From Falciphora oryzae (Eukaryota > Ascomycota > Sordariomycetes > Magnaporthales > Magnaporthaceae), in NCBI GenBank assembly GCA_000733355.1, contig JNVV01000080.1, forward strand, positions 1-64,000: a DNA stretch of 64,000 bases, written 5' to 3'. The position numbers and the translations under genes were made by a program. Shown here one piece after another: positions 40,901 through 52,594 of this stretch. The notes beneath the pieces are model-generated. The model made no database searches. It was not told where the DNA came from and saw only the letters and a program-made list of their open reading frames with translations. Every line of letters starts with the position of its first letter. The first letter of the stretch is position 1.

Positions 40901-43900
40901 GGTGGCTTGCCCCCTAATGCGGCGAGGTCGGCTATGCTGTGTCCGACGAGGTCTGCTCCTACAGACTAACCAGGCCAGGAGCGATTCCAGCCCCTGCAGC
41001 TGGAAAAGCGATCCACAGAGCGCGTGGCCATCGTGCTACGCTTGGCGTTCCCCCGCTGGCGTCGATCCCACTCCTCGGTCGGGCGGCCATGCGCCCATAC
41101 TCGTCCACGATCCGGTCGTAGCACCTCCTCTCGTCCGCAGGCAGGCCGTGCCCGACGCGATGCGATATCTATCTGCCGCAAGCGTGGGGGCGTCCATTCC
41201 GAAATGCTCGTCGGAGGCTCCAAGATGCTTGTCGGAGGCCCCAAGACGCTCGTCGGAGGCTCTGAGCAGGCGAAAATGGTTGTCAGGGAGACGTCTGGTC
41301 CCTCGTAGGCGATGCGGGCGCCTGTAGAGAGCCGACGGGGATGGCGGGCCAGCGGCGGCGTTAACGGGTCCGTCAAAGCCCAATGCGAGGTTGCGCCGTC
41401 GTCTCGCTGCACGCACGCCGCCAGATGAGCATCCGCGCCATCCCGACATCGTCTTCCCAGCCCCGGTGCGTCCCAGCGGCGGCTAAAAAGCCTGGGACAG
41501 GTTGGAGGCGTCGTCCGAGATGAACCCAGTGTTATCTGCAGGACCTGGATGCCGACCCGCCGGCCGGCGCGCATATCGCGACGGCTCGGCTGCTGGCTGT
41601 GCGCGAGGCCGTGGAGCAAGTCCCAGCCCACCGCGACCGGAACCATGTTGGATTTCGGGCTTTCGTATCGCCAGTTCTCTCCCCTCACGCTTCTCCCCAG
41701 CCTTCCCACGCAAGCTGGCCGCAGCGCGTGCCTTGAAGATATCGATCAACTCGCCCGCCGGTCCCCTCGCTCCAGGTACAGACCAGTGGGCGAACGCTTG
41801 GGAGGACGGGGAAACGTCAGTGTGATTGCCGTCCATATGCCGAGGCACAGAAGCGAGACAGCCAAGAACCGGGTCACGGGCCTATCTGAAGTCACCTTTT
41901 TTTATCGGGAATAGCCTCTGGTACCAAAGGAGACAAGCACGAAAAGAGAGTTCCACATGAAGCCCCAGATGGACAGTGACGTGTGATCGCATGCACAGAA
42001 ACATAAACGAAACCGTCTCGATAGAGAGAACGAGGTGGGGCCGTGGCGCAGACGACGAGCAGCAGAGCCCCGGGGCATCCTGGGACGGTGTTACCACCAT
42101 TGCCATCGACGAGAATAGCTAAAGCGACGCTGTCATTCTACTATCAAGCGAGCAGGGACACCCAGGGTTGGGGAAGTGGCCCTACCGACCACCATGACCA
42201 AAATGAACCTGCGTTGCCTGTGTTTATGGCGGTCAGCCACGGCCCGGCTTTCTTGTGAACGTGCCTCTTGATACTTACCGCGGTATCGTATCTTTCTGCT
42301 AATGTCCTCCATTCTCGATCATCTATCGCTGCACCCCAGCATCCATCCATCTCGTCGCATCGGGGCGTCACCTCAAAAGCACCGCACCGCATATGTCCGT
42401 GCCAAATGGTATCGGCGGCATCCCATTGAAGGAAATAAAAAATAAAAGGCGCAGAGTCGATGCAGGTTACATATCTAGCAAACTCCCCTCGCAACAGCGA
42501 CAGCTCTGGACCGCGCGCACCGCTCGGCGTAAAGCCGTGGATCCAAGGAGTCTTATCGGGCATGTTCCTGACCGCCCTGGGCGGGCATGGGCGGCGAGAT
42601 GAGCGCGACGACGCCCACACTCGGCCTGGACCGAAAGACCTCGTCAGCGCCAACGTGCGTCCCCCGGCATAGCTGCTGGGGCTGCTGCCACCTGACCGCC
42701 GCGCTGGAGCTGCCTCCGCCGCGCATGATCGCGGGCCTGTAAAGCTGCTCGTCCCGTATACCTGCGTTACCGGTGGGCTGTCCGGTCTGCTCGCGTCTGC
42801 CAGCACGCGAGCGTCTCGGGCGCCTGGTCCTCTAGCCACCTCCCGGCCGGCTTCGGTCGGTCCTGCGACGAGCCTGGAGCCCATCCCAGACAGCATCGAG
42901 CATCGCGACGGCGGCCATCCCCTGCTGGCGTCGCTGCGTGGGGAATGGCGAAAGGAGGGCCATGGAGGGCGTCGATGGCAGTGACCAACCAGGTGCAAGC
43001 CCGTCCCGCCAGATAAAGGGACATGGTCTCCCACCCTCTCCTGCTGTCACCCAGAGACCAAAAGAAAAAAGGGCATATAAGCATTCCCATCGGCAAAATG
43101 GCCGTCGGCACGGACGAGGTGGCCCAGAGCGGCAAGCAGAAAGCCTTGTGTTCGTCCTCGTCGCGCCTGTTCTCGAGATTCGTGCCGGGGACATTCTAAA
43201 GGAGGACGGGATCAAGAACACGCTGAAGACAGGATTGCCTGCCCAGGCATGGGCGCCTCTCCGTCATCACCCTGAGCCGGAGCCGCCTGCTTGCCAGTAG
43301 CCGGCTGCCAGATTCCGCCGGGCCTCCATGACGGTGCGCATCATCCACCATATATCGTGCGCCCCGGGTGGTCCTTGTCAAAAGCGCTGTGCGTAGATTT
43401 CAGCGTCACCGGGGACTGCGAGTCGGGCCCCAGGCGCGCCAGCGGCGTGTAGGCGGCGTAGCGAACCCTGAGGTTCGATGCAGGAGAGTCGGGTGGGAAA
43501 GCACTGCGAGGGTGCGACATGGCCGACCACGGTCCTGACACCACACTTGCTCGGGGGCTAAGAGAGCACGCGACAAACGAGGGCTGAACAGAGCTGTCGG
43601 CTAGCGTGTGGACCTCCAAGATACTGCGGAGGGCGAAGCTTGAGCGGTGAAGCCGAGACGTGATGCTGTACCGGGACGAAGCCGTGCCTGGAGAGCGCTG
43701 CTTTTGGACCAGGTCGAAGCCGGCGTCGACGTGTGATGCCAGCAGAGGGGCGAGCCGCTCGGTGGTATCGCATGCAGGACGTATACCTATGTCGCCGACA
43801 TCCGTTCCCTTGACGCAGTTAAAAAGTCGGTGGCCGGGGTAGTCACAGCCGCGACGATGCTCGACATAGTGAGGGTGAACGAAGCCATGGATATTTTAGG

Positions 43901-46900
43901 CACATCTGTTCAAAGGGCGCTTGTATCACGGACTTCGCCTACGTCGCGGATGCTCCCTTACAGTTACAGAGAATCCGGGCTGCCCTGCATTTTGTAACAT
44001 TCGTATATATAGAGCCGGAGGGCCTCCCACCATCTGCCACACTCGCTTTGACAGGCTTAGAGACGGAGATTAATTTTCTGGGCTTGCTACGTGCTCTCCT
44101 CTAGTTTACAATAGATGCGGTGACTGTAACCGATGACGCAGCCATTTTTATCAACAATCGCCAGAACTCCGGCTACCAGGGCAACCGACAAGACAACCAG
44201 CGTACCTGGACCCTCAAGAGTCAGGGAGAGACCGCAGCCAGGGAGCCTGTGACGGTGAGCCCCGAGCTGGTGTCGCAACTGAGGCAACTGCAACCACCGC
44301 CCAGACCAGGAGGGAGCACAGGATCGGAAGGCCAAATTCGACAAGCCAGATACGGCACAGCCTCCGAGACAGGCAGTCAAATCCTTCCTCAACGGCACAG
44401 GCGACATCAGTCTGCGGGGCGGAGAAGAGGAGTTCGTACTGAGCCAAGATGATATTGACGACATCGTGGCATTGAGCGAGGACCCTATGGTCGAGGGCCT
44501 CGACCCAAAAGCCTGAGACGGACGGAAGGGGGAACGCGTCCGTCGCTAGACCAAGGCTCCCCATTGAAGAGCGGCCCTGCCAAACCCGCTCGGACGACAA
44601 CAGAGATAACTCGGTCCCCCTCAACATCATCAGGCGAACCAGCACCACCTACCTCCCCACCATACGCTTCACTAATTCAGAAGCTTAAATTACAAACCGC
44701 AGGTACGGCGGAGCGATTGGCGTGGCGAAGATTCGAGGCGGGGCGAATTCTTAGTGGTGGCATTTCGAGGGACACGCGATGCAGCCAAGGCCTACGACGC
44801 TGATTAAGGCCTCCCAGGATTATACGTGCGGTCACTCGCGGCGACTTCCAATGGTGCCGACCACCGCCAGGAACTAACACCAACCTACGTGCATGTTCCG
44901 TTGTTGCCATTTGGGTGTTATTGGATGCGTTGTCACTACGTTCTAGTCTAGGCAACCACCGGGTTAGTTTTAGTTGGGGTCATAGCTGATGCCCTCTCGG
45001 CAACTGTAGCGCGAGACTCGAGCCGTGTTGTATCTAGCTGATGCCGAGGCCTGAAAGTCGGTTGCTTCCAGACTGGAGTCCTGACCGCACTCAATATGTG
45101 TCTTGCCATATCGAGTGTACCTGCGACGGCCGGACTGGTCACTGGTCAGCGTTCCGTCCTGTGCAAAGTCCCTGGCTGCAGGTCCACGGCCTAGCCACGG
45201 GACTGCGCTATGGTGAGGAACAGAAGCAGCCCCTTTGGCTGGCAGAGCGCGCGCATGCTCAAGTCCTCCCATTGGGTCACGAAATGCCCTCGAACGCCAG
45301 CAAGTGCCGTGCTTAGTGCTCTGCCGCGACCATGAGAGAAACTAGACCATTTACGAAGAGGCCCTACGCCATCGGACCTCGGCCTCGACGTATGCAAGGA
45401 ACAACTGCTGGAGTCGGTGAATCTCTGTCCTCGACCCCCAGCAAAACGTCTAGAGGTTCTCGCATCTCTCGGTGACCGAGTCGTGCGAGCCGTCGTGGGC
45501 CTTTCCCACAGATCTATGAGAAAAGCCCTGGGGCTATCGTGGACAGTTGTCGGCGGGGAACAGCCAGAACGTACCGCTGCACTCGTTGTGAACCGTCGTA
45601 ACGATCCGGCCACTGCCTCCCATTGGCGCTCACTTTTCGGCGCAATCGGGACTTGCAAAAAATATAGGGGGGTAAATCAAGCAGCTGGGAAATGGTTTAA
45701 GCGCTGTTTGTGACATCTTCCGGCTTGCTCGATGCCCAGGCAAATTATGCAAATCACACTTGAAAGCTGGCGTGCGTAGGGGTGCTCCGCGCTGCCCAAC
45801 GAAACACGGTGCGGATGATCAGGAGTGACCCCTGGCCTACCAATTCACACAGTATATGAACTGTGAGAGTCCGGGTGCAAAGCCAAGATGCCGACGCTCA
45901 AACTGCGCCTTTTGAAGCCCTGAAGACGCAGCGCCGGTAGCCCTTTACTGCCTGAAACGTTGGCCCGAAGAACGCTCTTTGTTACATGAACTGCCAACTA
46001 ATTACATCCTGCAGTGTGGTTTTCAATGGTGCTCAGGCCAACTTGCTGATGGGGTGTCTGCGTCGGCTTGATGTATTTGCCACTGTAGCTTGTCGATTAC
46101 AACCGTCCAAGTTAGGAACCGGCATTTAGGCAACCAGCAGCCAGCAGAAGATAACGGAGCTTTCACTGGTTAGCAGGGTGGCTTCTCGGACGGTGCTTTA
46201 TTAGGAATGCTCCCTATTTATGGATACGCATCGAGAGTCGCTGTGCTACAGGTACGACTACTGAAGGCAGGGATATGGGTTCAGGTACGGTAATTGGATA
46301 GTATGATTGTAATCAGAGGCAGGATACGGGTTGTTGTAAGGGTTGGCAAGAGGATCAAGTTTGTTTGCCCTATCCTATGCCCACGATATCCCCTAGAATC
46401 AAATAGTCTGGTAAGGTAATGAGCAGTGATTTTATCCCGGGAGAGGCGTATATCCGGCTCGGGGAGTGTAATAAACGAGGCCCACGCGATCGCTCAGATC
46501 TCAAGGTATGGGTGGCGCAGTATTACGGAGTCGATTCGGCCGACGTGGTACGCAACTGAGGGCGATTGGGCTCGCTAACTAGGAGAATAGCAGGCGGGCA
46601 CGCGAGCCTTGGGCCGGAAGAGGGATGAAGATGGAACGGCCCCATACCAGCGCCTAGGATCGTGTGCATGGATTGCGCTCCCCAGACACAGCCTTGCAAA
46701 TACTCCCCTGGATTGGCGCCAGTTGCGCCGAGGTCTCTTCTCTTTCCACGGTGTAGTTGCCCGGCATGCCTCAAACACAGTGCGTGCATAGTGAAGCGAG
46801 GTCTCGCGACTCGCGAACGACCGCGTGCCGGAACCACTGCACGGGAGGAGAAGACGCGCGCTCTTGGAGCAGCGTTCGAAGTTGATCCCTGCGCGTCTGG

Positions 46901-46981
46901 AAAGCGTCCTACGCGTAAAGTCGCGGTCTAAGGATCCGCCAACAGCCGACAGAGTGGATAACTGCTCAATTAGTCTGCAGG
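37940..46981. other. GC-rich stretch without recognisable genes
   Basis: About 9 kb with many overlapping frames of 60-345 codons on all frames, which is expected of GC-rich DNA. None shows a domain, signal peptide or splice structure I recognise. Protein-like scraps: an acidic frame at 44290-44516 ending DDIDDIVALSEDPMVEG, and a basic frame on minus at 39240-39430. An imperfect 24-bp tandem repeat (three units of GTCGGAGGC..) lies at 41195-41270. It is probably decayed repeat sequence. Confidence 0.4.
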
Positions 46982-46983
46982 TA

Positions 46984-48299
46984 AGTCAAGACCCCTGTTT
47001 CGGGCCACCCCCCACTTCCGGCCACCCCTATCCCACTAAGACGCATGGTTTTGGATTTACGATAATAAACCCAAATAAAATCGTACAAATGCCTAATAAG
47101 TACTATTCGAAAGCCAGTTTTTTAAATCTTTTAAATAATTTATTTTTATTTTTAAAAGATTTTATTAAAGGTAGGAATGCGGATTTAAACGTAAAAGTCC
47201 AAAATATATTTACACCTTTTTAAATTTACAATAGTAAATCTAAATAAAATGTAATAAATATGTATGAAATATTAATCGAAAGCCAGGCTTTTAGGCTTTT
47301 TAAAGATATTATATTTTCATTTTTTGGATGTACAATTTAACCGAAAATCCTAGTTCGAAAGTAAAGGTTAAAAATATATACTAATTTAAACAAAATATAA
47401 AGTTAAATAACTTTTTCAATATAAGTCCGTTATTTTTGAAACATTTTGTATCTATTGCGCCTTTTTAGCCGCCTTTTAAATTGGTCAACCAAAAATTGTT
47501 TTTAATTTTTTTCCATTTAAATATAAATATATTTATACTTTTATATAGTTATATGCAACTACGTAGTAAATGTAATGTAATTTTCTTGGATTTTTATTAT
47601 TACCCCTTTAAGGTTAGTTAGAAACACTGTATAATATACTGTGCAAAATACGCAAATTACCTTAAAAAGGCAATAATAAAAATTTATAAAAATCCAAGAA
47701 AATTACATTACATTTACTACGTAGTTGCATATAACTATATAAAAGTATAAATATATTTATATTTAAATGGAAAAAAATTAAAAACAATTTTTGGTTGACC
47801 AATTTAAAAGGCGGCTAAAAAGGCGCAATAGATACAAAATGTTTCAAAAATAACGGACTTATATTGAAAAAGTTATTTAACTTTATATTTTGTTTAAATT
47901 AGTATATATTTTTAACCTTTACTTTCGAACTAGGATTTTCGGTTAAATTGTACATCCAAAAAATGAAAATATAATATCTTTAAAAAGCCTAAAAGCCTGG
48001 CTTTCGATTAATATTTCATACATATTTATTACATTTTATTTAGATTTACTATTGTAAATTTAAAAAGGTGTAAATATATTTTGGACTTTTACGTTTAAAT
48101 CCGCATTCCTACCTTTAATAAAATCTTTTAAAAATAAAAATAAATTATTTAAAAGATTTAAAAAACTGGCTTTCGAATAGTACTTATTAGGCATTTGTAC
48201 GATTTTATTTGGGTTTATTATCGTAAATCCAAAACCATGCGTCTTAGTGGGATAGGGGTGGCCGGAAGTGGGGGGTGGCCCGAAACAGGGGTCTTGACT
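46984..48299. mobile_element. Foldback element FB-1, near-perfect 1.3-kb palindrome
   Basis: The element is flanked by TA (46982-46983, 48300-48301) and starts AGTCAAGACCCCTGTTTCGG. Its left arm (46982 to about 47590) and right arm (about 47693 to 48301) are inverted copies. I compared them line by line and found no mismatch over about 608 bp. They are symmetric around 47641.5, with a central spacer of roughly 100 bp that is only partly complementary. The outer 60 bp are GC-rich, the rest strongly AT-rich. The same 82-codon frame occurs in both arms. No transposase. FB-2 (31955-34917) is the same family. Confidence 0.93.
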
Positions 48300-48543
48300 T
48301 ACTAACAAAAATTTGTCGCGTTTTCAAGTGCATGGTTGACACAAGTCGCCGCTGGCGCCTGTTGAACCCGCCCACATCCTCATGGCACCGCCTCGACCGT
48401 TACCTTTTGGCCACCATTGACTGGCCGAGAGCGACACCTAGGGTCGCGAGGGCTAATCCACCAAGGCGAAAATTCAATACGTTATAAATCCAGCAGAGCA
48501 CCCCAATGAAATTGCCACACGGAGCTGCCACCATCTAACATTA

Positions 48544-48880
48544 GGGCATGTTTGTTACTAAAGGTGTTTTTTGTTTTTTGTTTTTTGATGGTTTTTTGGT
48601 GCTTGGAAATTCCCTTACCAAAAAGTGCACTTAAAAGCTTGAAACGCCTGGTTAAAAAGAGCCAATTAACAGGTAAAATTTTATTTTTGTTAAGTTTTGC
48701 AAAAATTACATTTAATTTAAATTTGGAAAAAACTAGTTATCAGTTTATTGCTCTTAACTAGTTCTTTTTTAACCAAACGTTTTAAGCTTTTAAATGCACT
48801 GGTTGGTAAAGGGATTTCCAAGCACTAAAAAACTAGCAAAAAACAAAAAACCAAAAAACCATTTACCACCAAACCTGCCC
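48544..48880. mobile_element. Harbinger-like MITE M3
   Basis: A 337-bp AT-rich element with imperfect inverted ends (GGGCATGTTTGTTACTAAAGG at left; CCACCAAACCTGCCC at right) rich in TTTTTTG runs. Flanks are TTA on the left and TAA on the right, so the duplication is either degenerate or a 2-bp TA. Confidence 0.7.
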
Positions 48881-49029
48881 TAAGGCATGGTGCTTGTGGG
48901 TCTTGGCCCTAGGTACACACTATCCACAAAGACTAGTCTAAGTCAAGTTGCCCCCTGTCCGCCCACCCAACCAACTCGGATCCCGACCAAACCTAATTAG
49001 TGCATTCAACTGCAAATTTCTACCTCAAT

Positions 49030-50982
49030 TTAACTAACCTCGATACAACTGTATATAGATTCCTGATCAGAATCTTCTGCTGTTTCAGACGCTGTATCAT
49101 TTGCCTCCTCAACTTGCCCCCTTGCCTTTGCAACGCGCCGGATATTCACGAAAGTCTCGTTGGGATCAGGGGCCACCTTCCTTTTTTTGCGAGGCCGCTG
49201 TGCCTCCAATTCGGCCTCCAGCCGCCTAATTTTTTGCAGGGCCTCAGCTAATTCGAATTCACGCGCCTCGTAGCCTTTTTGGACTTTCCGGAGGAAAAGT
49301 CGGGCCGTAGGGCTTGCTGGAATCCGGGCCTTGAAGGTGCTGATTTGGGAGGCCAATTCTCTAGTCTGCTTGGGAGTTTCCCAGGGCACCTGGGACAGCA
49401 AAATAGGGACGTTTGAACGCTGTTTGGCCCTGTTATCCTCTGCAGATTGTTGAATTCCGGCTCGTTGGCTGTTTTGGTTGGAGTTTTCGAGTAAAAGTCG
49501 GCTCGATAGGGGTTTTCGGATATTCCGGGGCCAAAGGNNNNNNNNNNNNNNNNNNNNNNNNNNNNNNNNNNNNNNNNNNNNNNNNNNNNNNNNNNNNNNN
49601 NNNNNNNNNNNNNNNNNNNNNNNNNNNNNNNNNNNNNNNNNNNNNNNNNNNNNNNNNNNNNNNNNNNNNNNNNNNNNNNNNNNNNNNNNNNNNNNNNNNN
49701 NNNNNNNNNNNNNNNNNNNNNNNNNNNNNNNNNNNNNNNNNNNNNNNNNNGGACCTCCTGTAAAGGGGGTTTGGAGGGCAAGCAATCGTTTTTCTGTTTC
49801 TCATCATTATACACTTGTCGAGCCTCGCACTGATAAACCGCTGAACCTCTGAGATCCCCTTTCCCTACAGGCGTGACCCTTTCCCTTAGGGGGCTACAGT
49901 CTGTTACATATAAGGGGTAAGGGCTTGTGATCCTGCAGAGGCATAGCCCTGCAAAAATAAACGTTTGCCCACCACAGTTAAGCAGGTAAATAAAGCCTGG
50001 GAGCCGGTTATTTTGCGGTAGGCCTGTTTGAGAGGGCTGAAGACGGATAGATCCAAAGGCTGCAAAACGTGCGAGGAATGAGGGGGTAAATAAAGCAAAA
50101 AGACGTTGTTTTGGAAGCAAAGAGACATAAACTCTTTGGTTATATGGGATCCGTGCCCATCTAACATCAAAAGCCGGCGTTTAGGGGTAGGGGGTTCAGT
50201 GCGAGGGAGGAAAACCTTTTGCAGCCATTCGACGGCCGTGCGATCCGTAGTCCACCCGCTATCCGTTACGGTGAATTCCCAGCCCCTAAATTGGCCTAAA
50301 TCCCCCGGAAACCATTGCTCCTGTACGTATTTCCCTTTGAAAATAATGAGAGGAGGAAGCGAAATCCCAGTGGCCGAGACGCATTCGATAAAGGAGGTCC
50401 AAGTGCGAGATCCAGGCTCTTTTTTGCAAAAGCCGGGTCTCCGCGAGGCCTAAAACAAGCCCGTTGCTTGTTTTTCCCTCCTGTAGGCCGCCTTCGTCCG
50501 CGTTGTACGTATTTTCCGTCTTGATCCCGGCCACCTCCGGGATTTGGAGGTATTTCCACCGCTGCCTAATTATTGTAGTAGTAGCCCCCTTTAACTCGTG
50601 CCGACTCTATGCGCCGGCCCCTTCCGACACGGATCTCCGGATATCCTTGCAAAAAGCGGTTAATCCAGCGCTTCCCAAGGGCTTGTTGGGTGCCCTCCCG
50701 GCGTAGGATCTCCTCCGAAAAAAAGCGGACTTCTGCATGCGTTGGAGGGAGGCCTAGGGAGGCCTGTATGCGTATCCAATCTGCCAGGCCATTCTCCTGG
50801 GCCGGCCCTAACCGCCGAAAAGGCTCTTGGGACTGCCGGATAGGTAGGGCGCCTTTTAAACGATCTCGTAAGGTCGACGTTGGTATCCCATAGGTCCGGG
50901 CAGCCTTTCGGATAGGAACTTTCGCTTGCACCGCGGCGACGGCTCGTTCAATTTCTTGTTCCGTATACTGTTTCTCTGGCAT
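49030..50982 (-). pseudogene. Broken pogo-type transposase (pogo-3)
   Basis: From ATG 50982: N-terminal HTH (KQYTEQEIERAVAAV, RKAARTYGIPTSTLRDRL), then LGLPPTHAEVRFFSEEIL. At about 50592 an extra G in a G5 run shifts the frame. The continuation (NADEGGLQEG with the first Asp; LDGHGSH; QPLDLSVF) lies in other frames with further shifts near 50460. The C-terminal coiled coil (EFELAEALQKIRRLEAELEA, DPNETFVNIRRV) ends at 49030. A gap of 213 N (49538-49750) interrupts it. It aligns throughout with the intact protein at 61065-62672. Confidence 0.88.
49538..49750. other. Assembly gap (N run)
   Basis: 213 undetermined bases inside pogo-3, possibly left unresolved because of repeat copies. Confidence 0.98.
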
Positions 50983-51147
50983 CTCAGCGTTCGAATGCAG
51001 CAAAAAGGAAGGAAAACGGATCAAAATTGATGGAATCCCGTAGAATTGAAGTACGTGCGACGATTCGGCATTGTGGGACCGCAGGTGGGCGGACAGGGGG
51101 GGTGAACGGACAGGGGGCAACTTGACTTATAGTACAAGTAGGGTCAG

Positions 51148-51598
51148 TGTTGGATTATTATTCCAGCACTATTCCGGCGCATGCACTAAAGGGATCTGGA
51201 AGCCAGGAAGGCTTGGGAGGATATAAGCCGTGCATGCGCATAAAAGAAAAAGTTGCCAGTGTTGGATTATTATTCCAGCACTATTCCGGCGCATGCACTA
51301 AAGGGATCTGGAAGCCAGGAAGGCTTGGGAGGCCCGGGCCCTCCGGGCCCTCCGGGGCCCACGGGGCCCACGGGGCCCACGGGGCCCATAGGGCCCCCGT
51401 GACCTGGAGGGCCAAGCCCTGATTGGCAATGTATATAAGGGGCTTGGTTGCCCTCCCTTTCTAGCAGATAGATCCCTTTCCTCTTCACGCGCACAATAGA
51501 GGATCCAACCAACCGTTAGGATCCGTGTTCGTCACTCCTGGGAGATCTCCGTGCCCGGCCCCCATTGGGGCCAACAGGAGTACCAACTCCTACCGACA
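51148..51598 (+). mobile_element. Solo LTR, copia-type family C1, with internal duplication
   Basis: It starts TGTTGGATTATTATTCC and ends CTCCTACCGACA, with 5-bp duplications GTCAG (51143-51147, 51599-51603). The first about 75 bp are repeated at 51260 after a 37-bp spacer, so the LTR carries an internal tandem duplication. A G/C tract with CACGGGGCC repeats (51330-51395) precedes TATATAAGG and the CTTTCTAGCAGATAGATCC leader. A minus-strand relative without the duplication is at 54692-54952. Confidence 0.85.
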
Positions 51599-52594
51599 GT
51601 CAGGGAACAACGGGAGCAGGGACTCGAGGATTGACGCACCTGGTGGGAGTCAAAGACCGAGATCCCATGGGGAATCGAACTGTTAGCCTCTTGACCTCTT
51701 TCTGGAGAGAAGGAGTGTGAAGAGCTAGCAAGCCGATCTCCTGACAGTTGGGCCATTCGCGTTTTGTATTTGTTAAAGGACTGCGCACCGGACCTCCCCC
51801 ATAAACCCTGGCGTCGCAAAAACGCAAAGCGGAGCAGCACAAAAGAGGGCAGACTGGAGCAGAGCGGCCGGCGGCGGTGCATGAGGCAGAAGAGCGGGAG
51901 GCCACGGAAGATCGCGGGCGAGAGGGCACGCGCCGGGAGGGAGCAAATAGGTTGTGCCGCCGGACTGGGCAGAGGCAGGGGACTGAGGCCATTTCCAGCC
52001 ACGCTGGGCAGCCCAGTCTGCCAGAGCTTGGAGGGGGAGCGCGAAAGGCCCCAATATGGCGTCACGCGCTCCAAATTTTCAACACCATATATCAGCAACC
52101 AGGTCTCGCCACGACTCGTAATATAAAAAGCAACTCGCATATCTCAACATCAGTATGTAAACACATCGGAAACCTTACTATATCTTCATATAAAGCGCAG
52201 CCAGCACCTCTGTTCATATATAAAGCAGCTCCAAATATCAAAAGCATCAAACCAAAAATAACCTTGCACACCACGCATCAGCCGCATATCCTCGCGCCTC
52301 TAAAACGGTATCACTCTAATACTTTCGCCCATACATCAAGTAGCGTCGTCGCTAAACGGTAGATCAGGAAGCAAGAGCGTGAATTGTGCTAACCTAAACT
52401 CCTAACAAAAACAAAACAAGAAAAAAACAGGCCGATGCGACTCCCATATCTCTGTAATTTCATCCGAAGGATACTGGCTTATGCTAACCGGAAAACCCAA
52501 AAGCACTTCCGTATCCCAAACCTCAATTCTCATCCTACCCTACCTCGGCAAGCCCTTGGTACTGGAGCCTGCGAGCGGCGAGCAGTTTGTCCTC
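51599..52594. other. No recognisable gene
   Basis: A B-box-like TTCGATTCCCC on minus at 51670 is not part of a foldable tRNA. The region 52080-52440 is A-rich with CATATATC and ATATAAAG motifs. It is probably the 3' flank of the secreted-protein gene. Confidence 0.5.

Larger units (their letters stand above)
48941..51127 (-). mobile_element. Pogo-3, inactivated pogo transposon
   Basis: Inverted ends AGTCAAGTTGCCCCCTGTCCG are flanked by TA (48939-48940, 51128-51129). A further copy of the GGACAGGGGG motif lies inside each end. The transposase gene on minus is broken. The terminal heptamer AGTCAAG is shared with the FB elements, and CCCCCTGTCCG with pogo-2. Confidence 0.88.

Noticed and set aside
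41195..41270. Tandem repeat with GTCGGAGGC units as a repeat-protein gene
   Set aside because: Only about three imperfect units in a frame that does not otherwise look coding.
44290..44516. Acidic frame ending DPMVEGLDPKA as a gene exon
   Set aside because: Protein-like but short, with no recognisable family or splice context; noted only within the unassigned stretch.
47223..48308. Identical 82-codon frames in both FB-1 arms as a duplicated gene
   Set aside because: They are the two arms of one palindrome in AT-rich non-coding sequence, and the translation is low-complexity.
51655..51750. tRNA gene on minus (B-box-like TTCGATTCCCC)
   Set aside because: No pairing acceptor stem or T-stem, and the anticodon arm is much too long.
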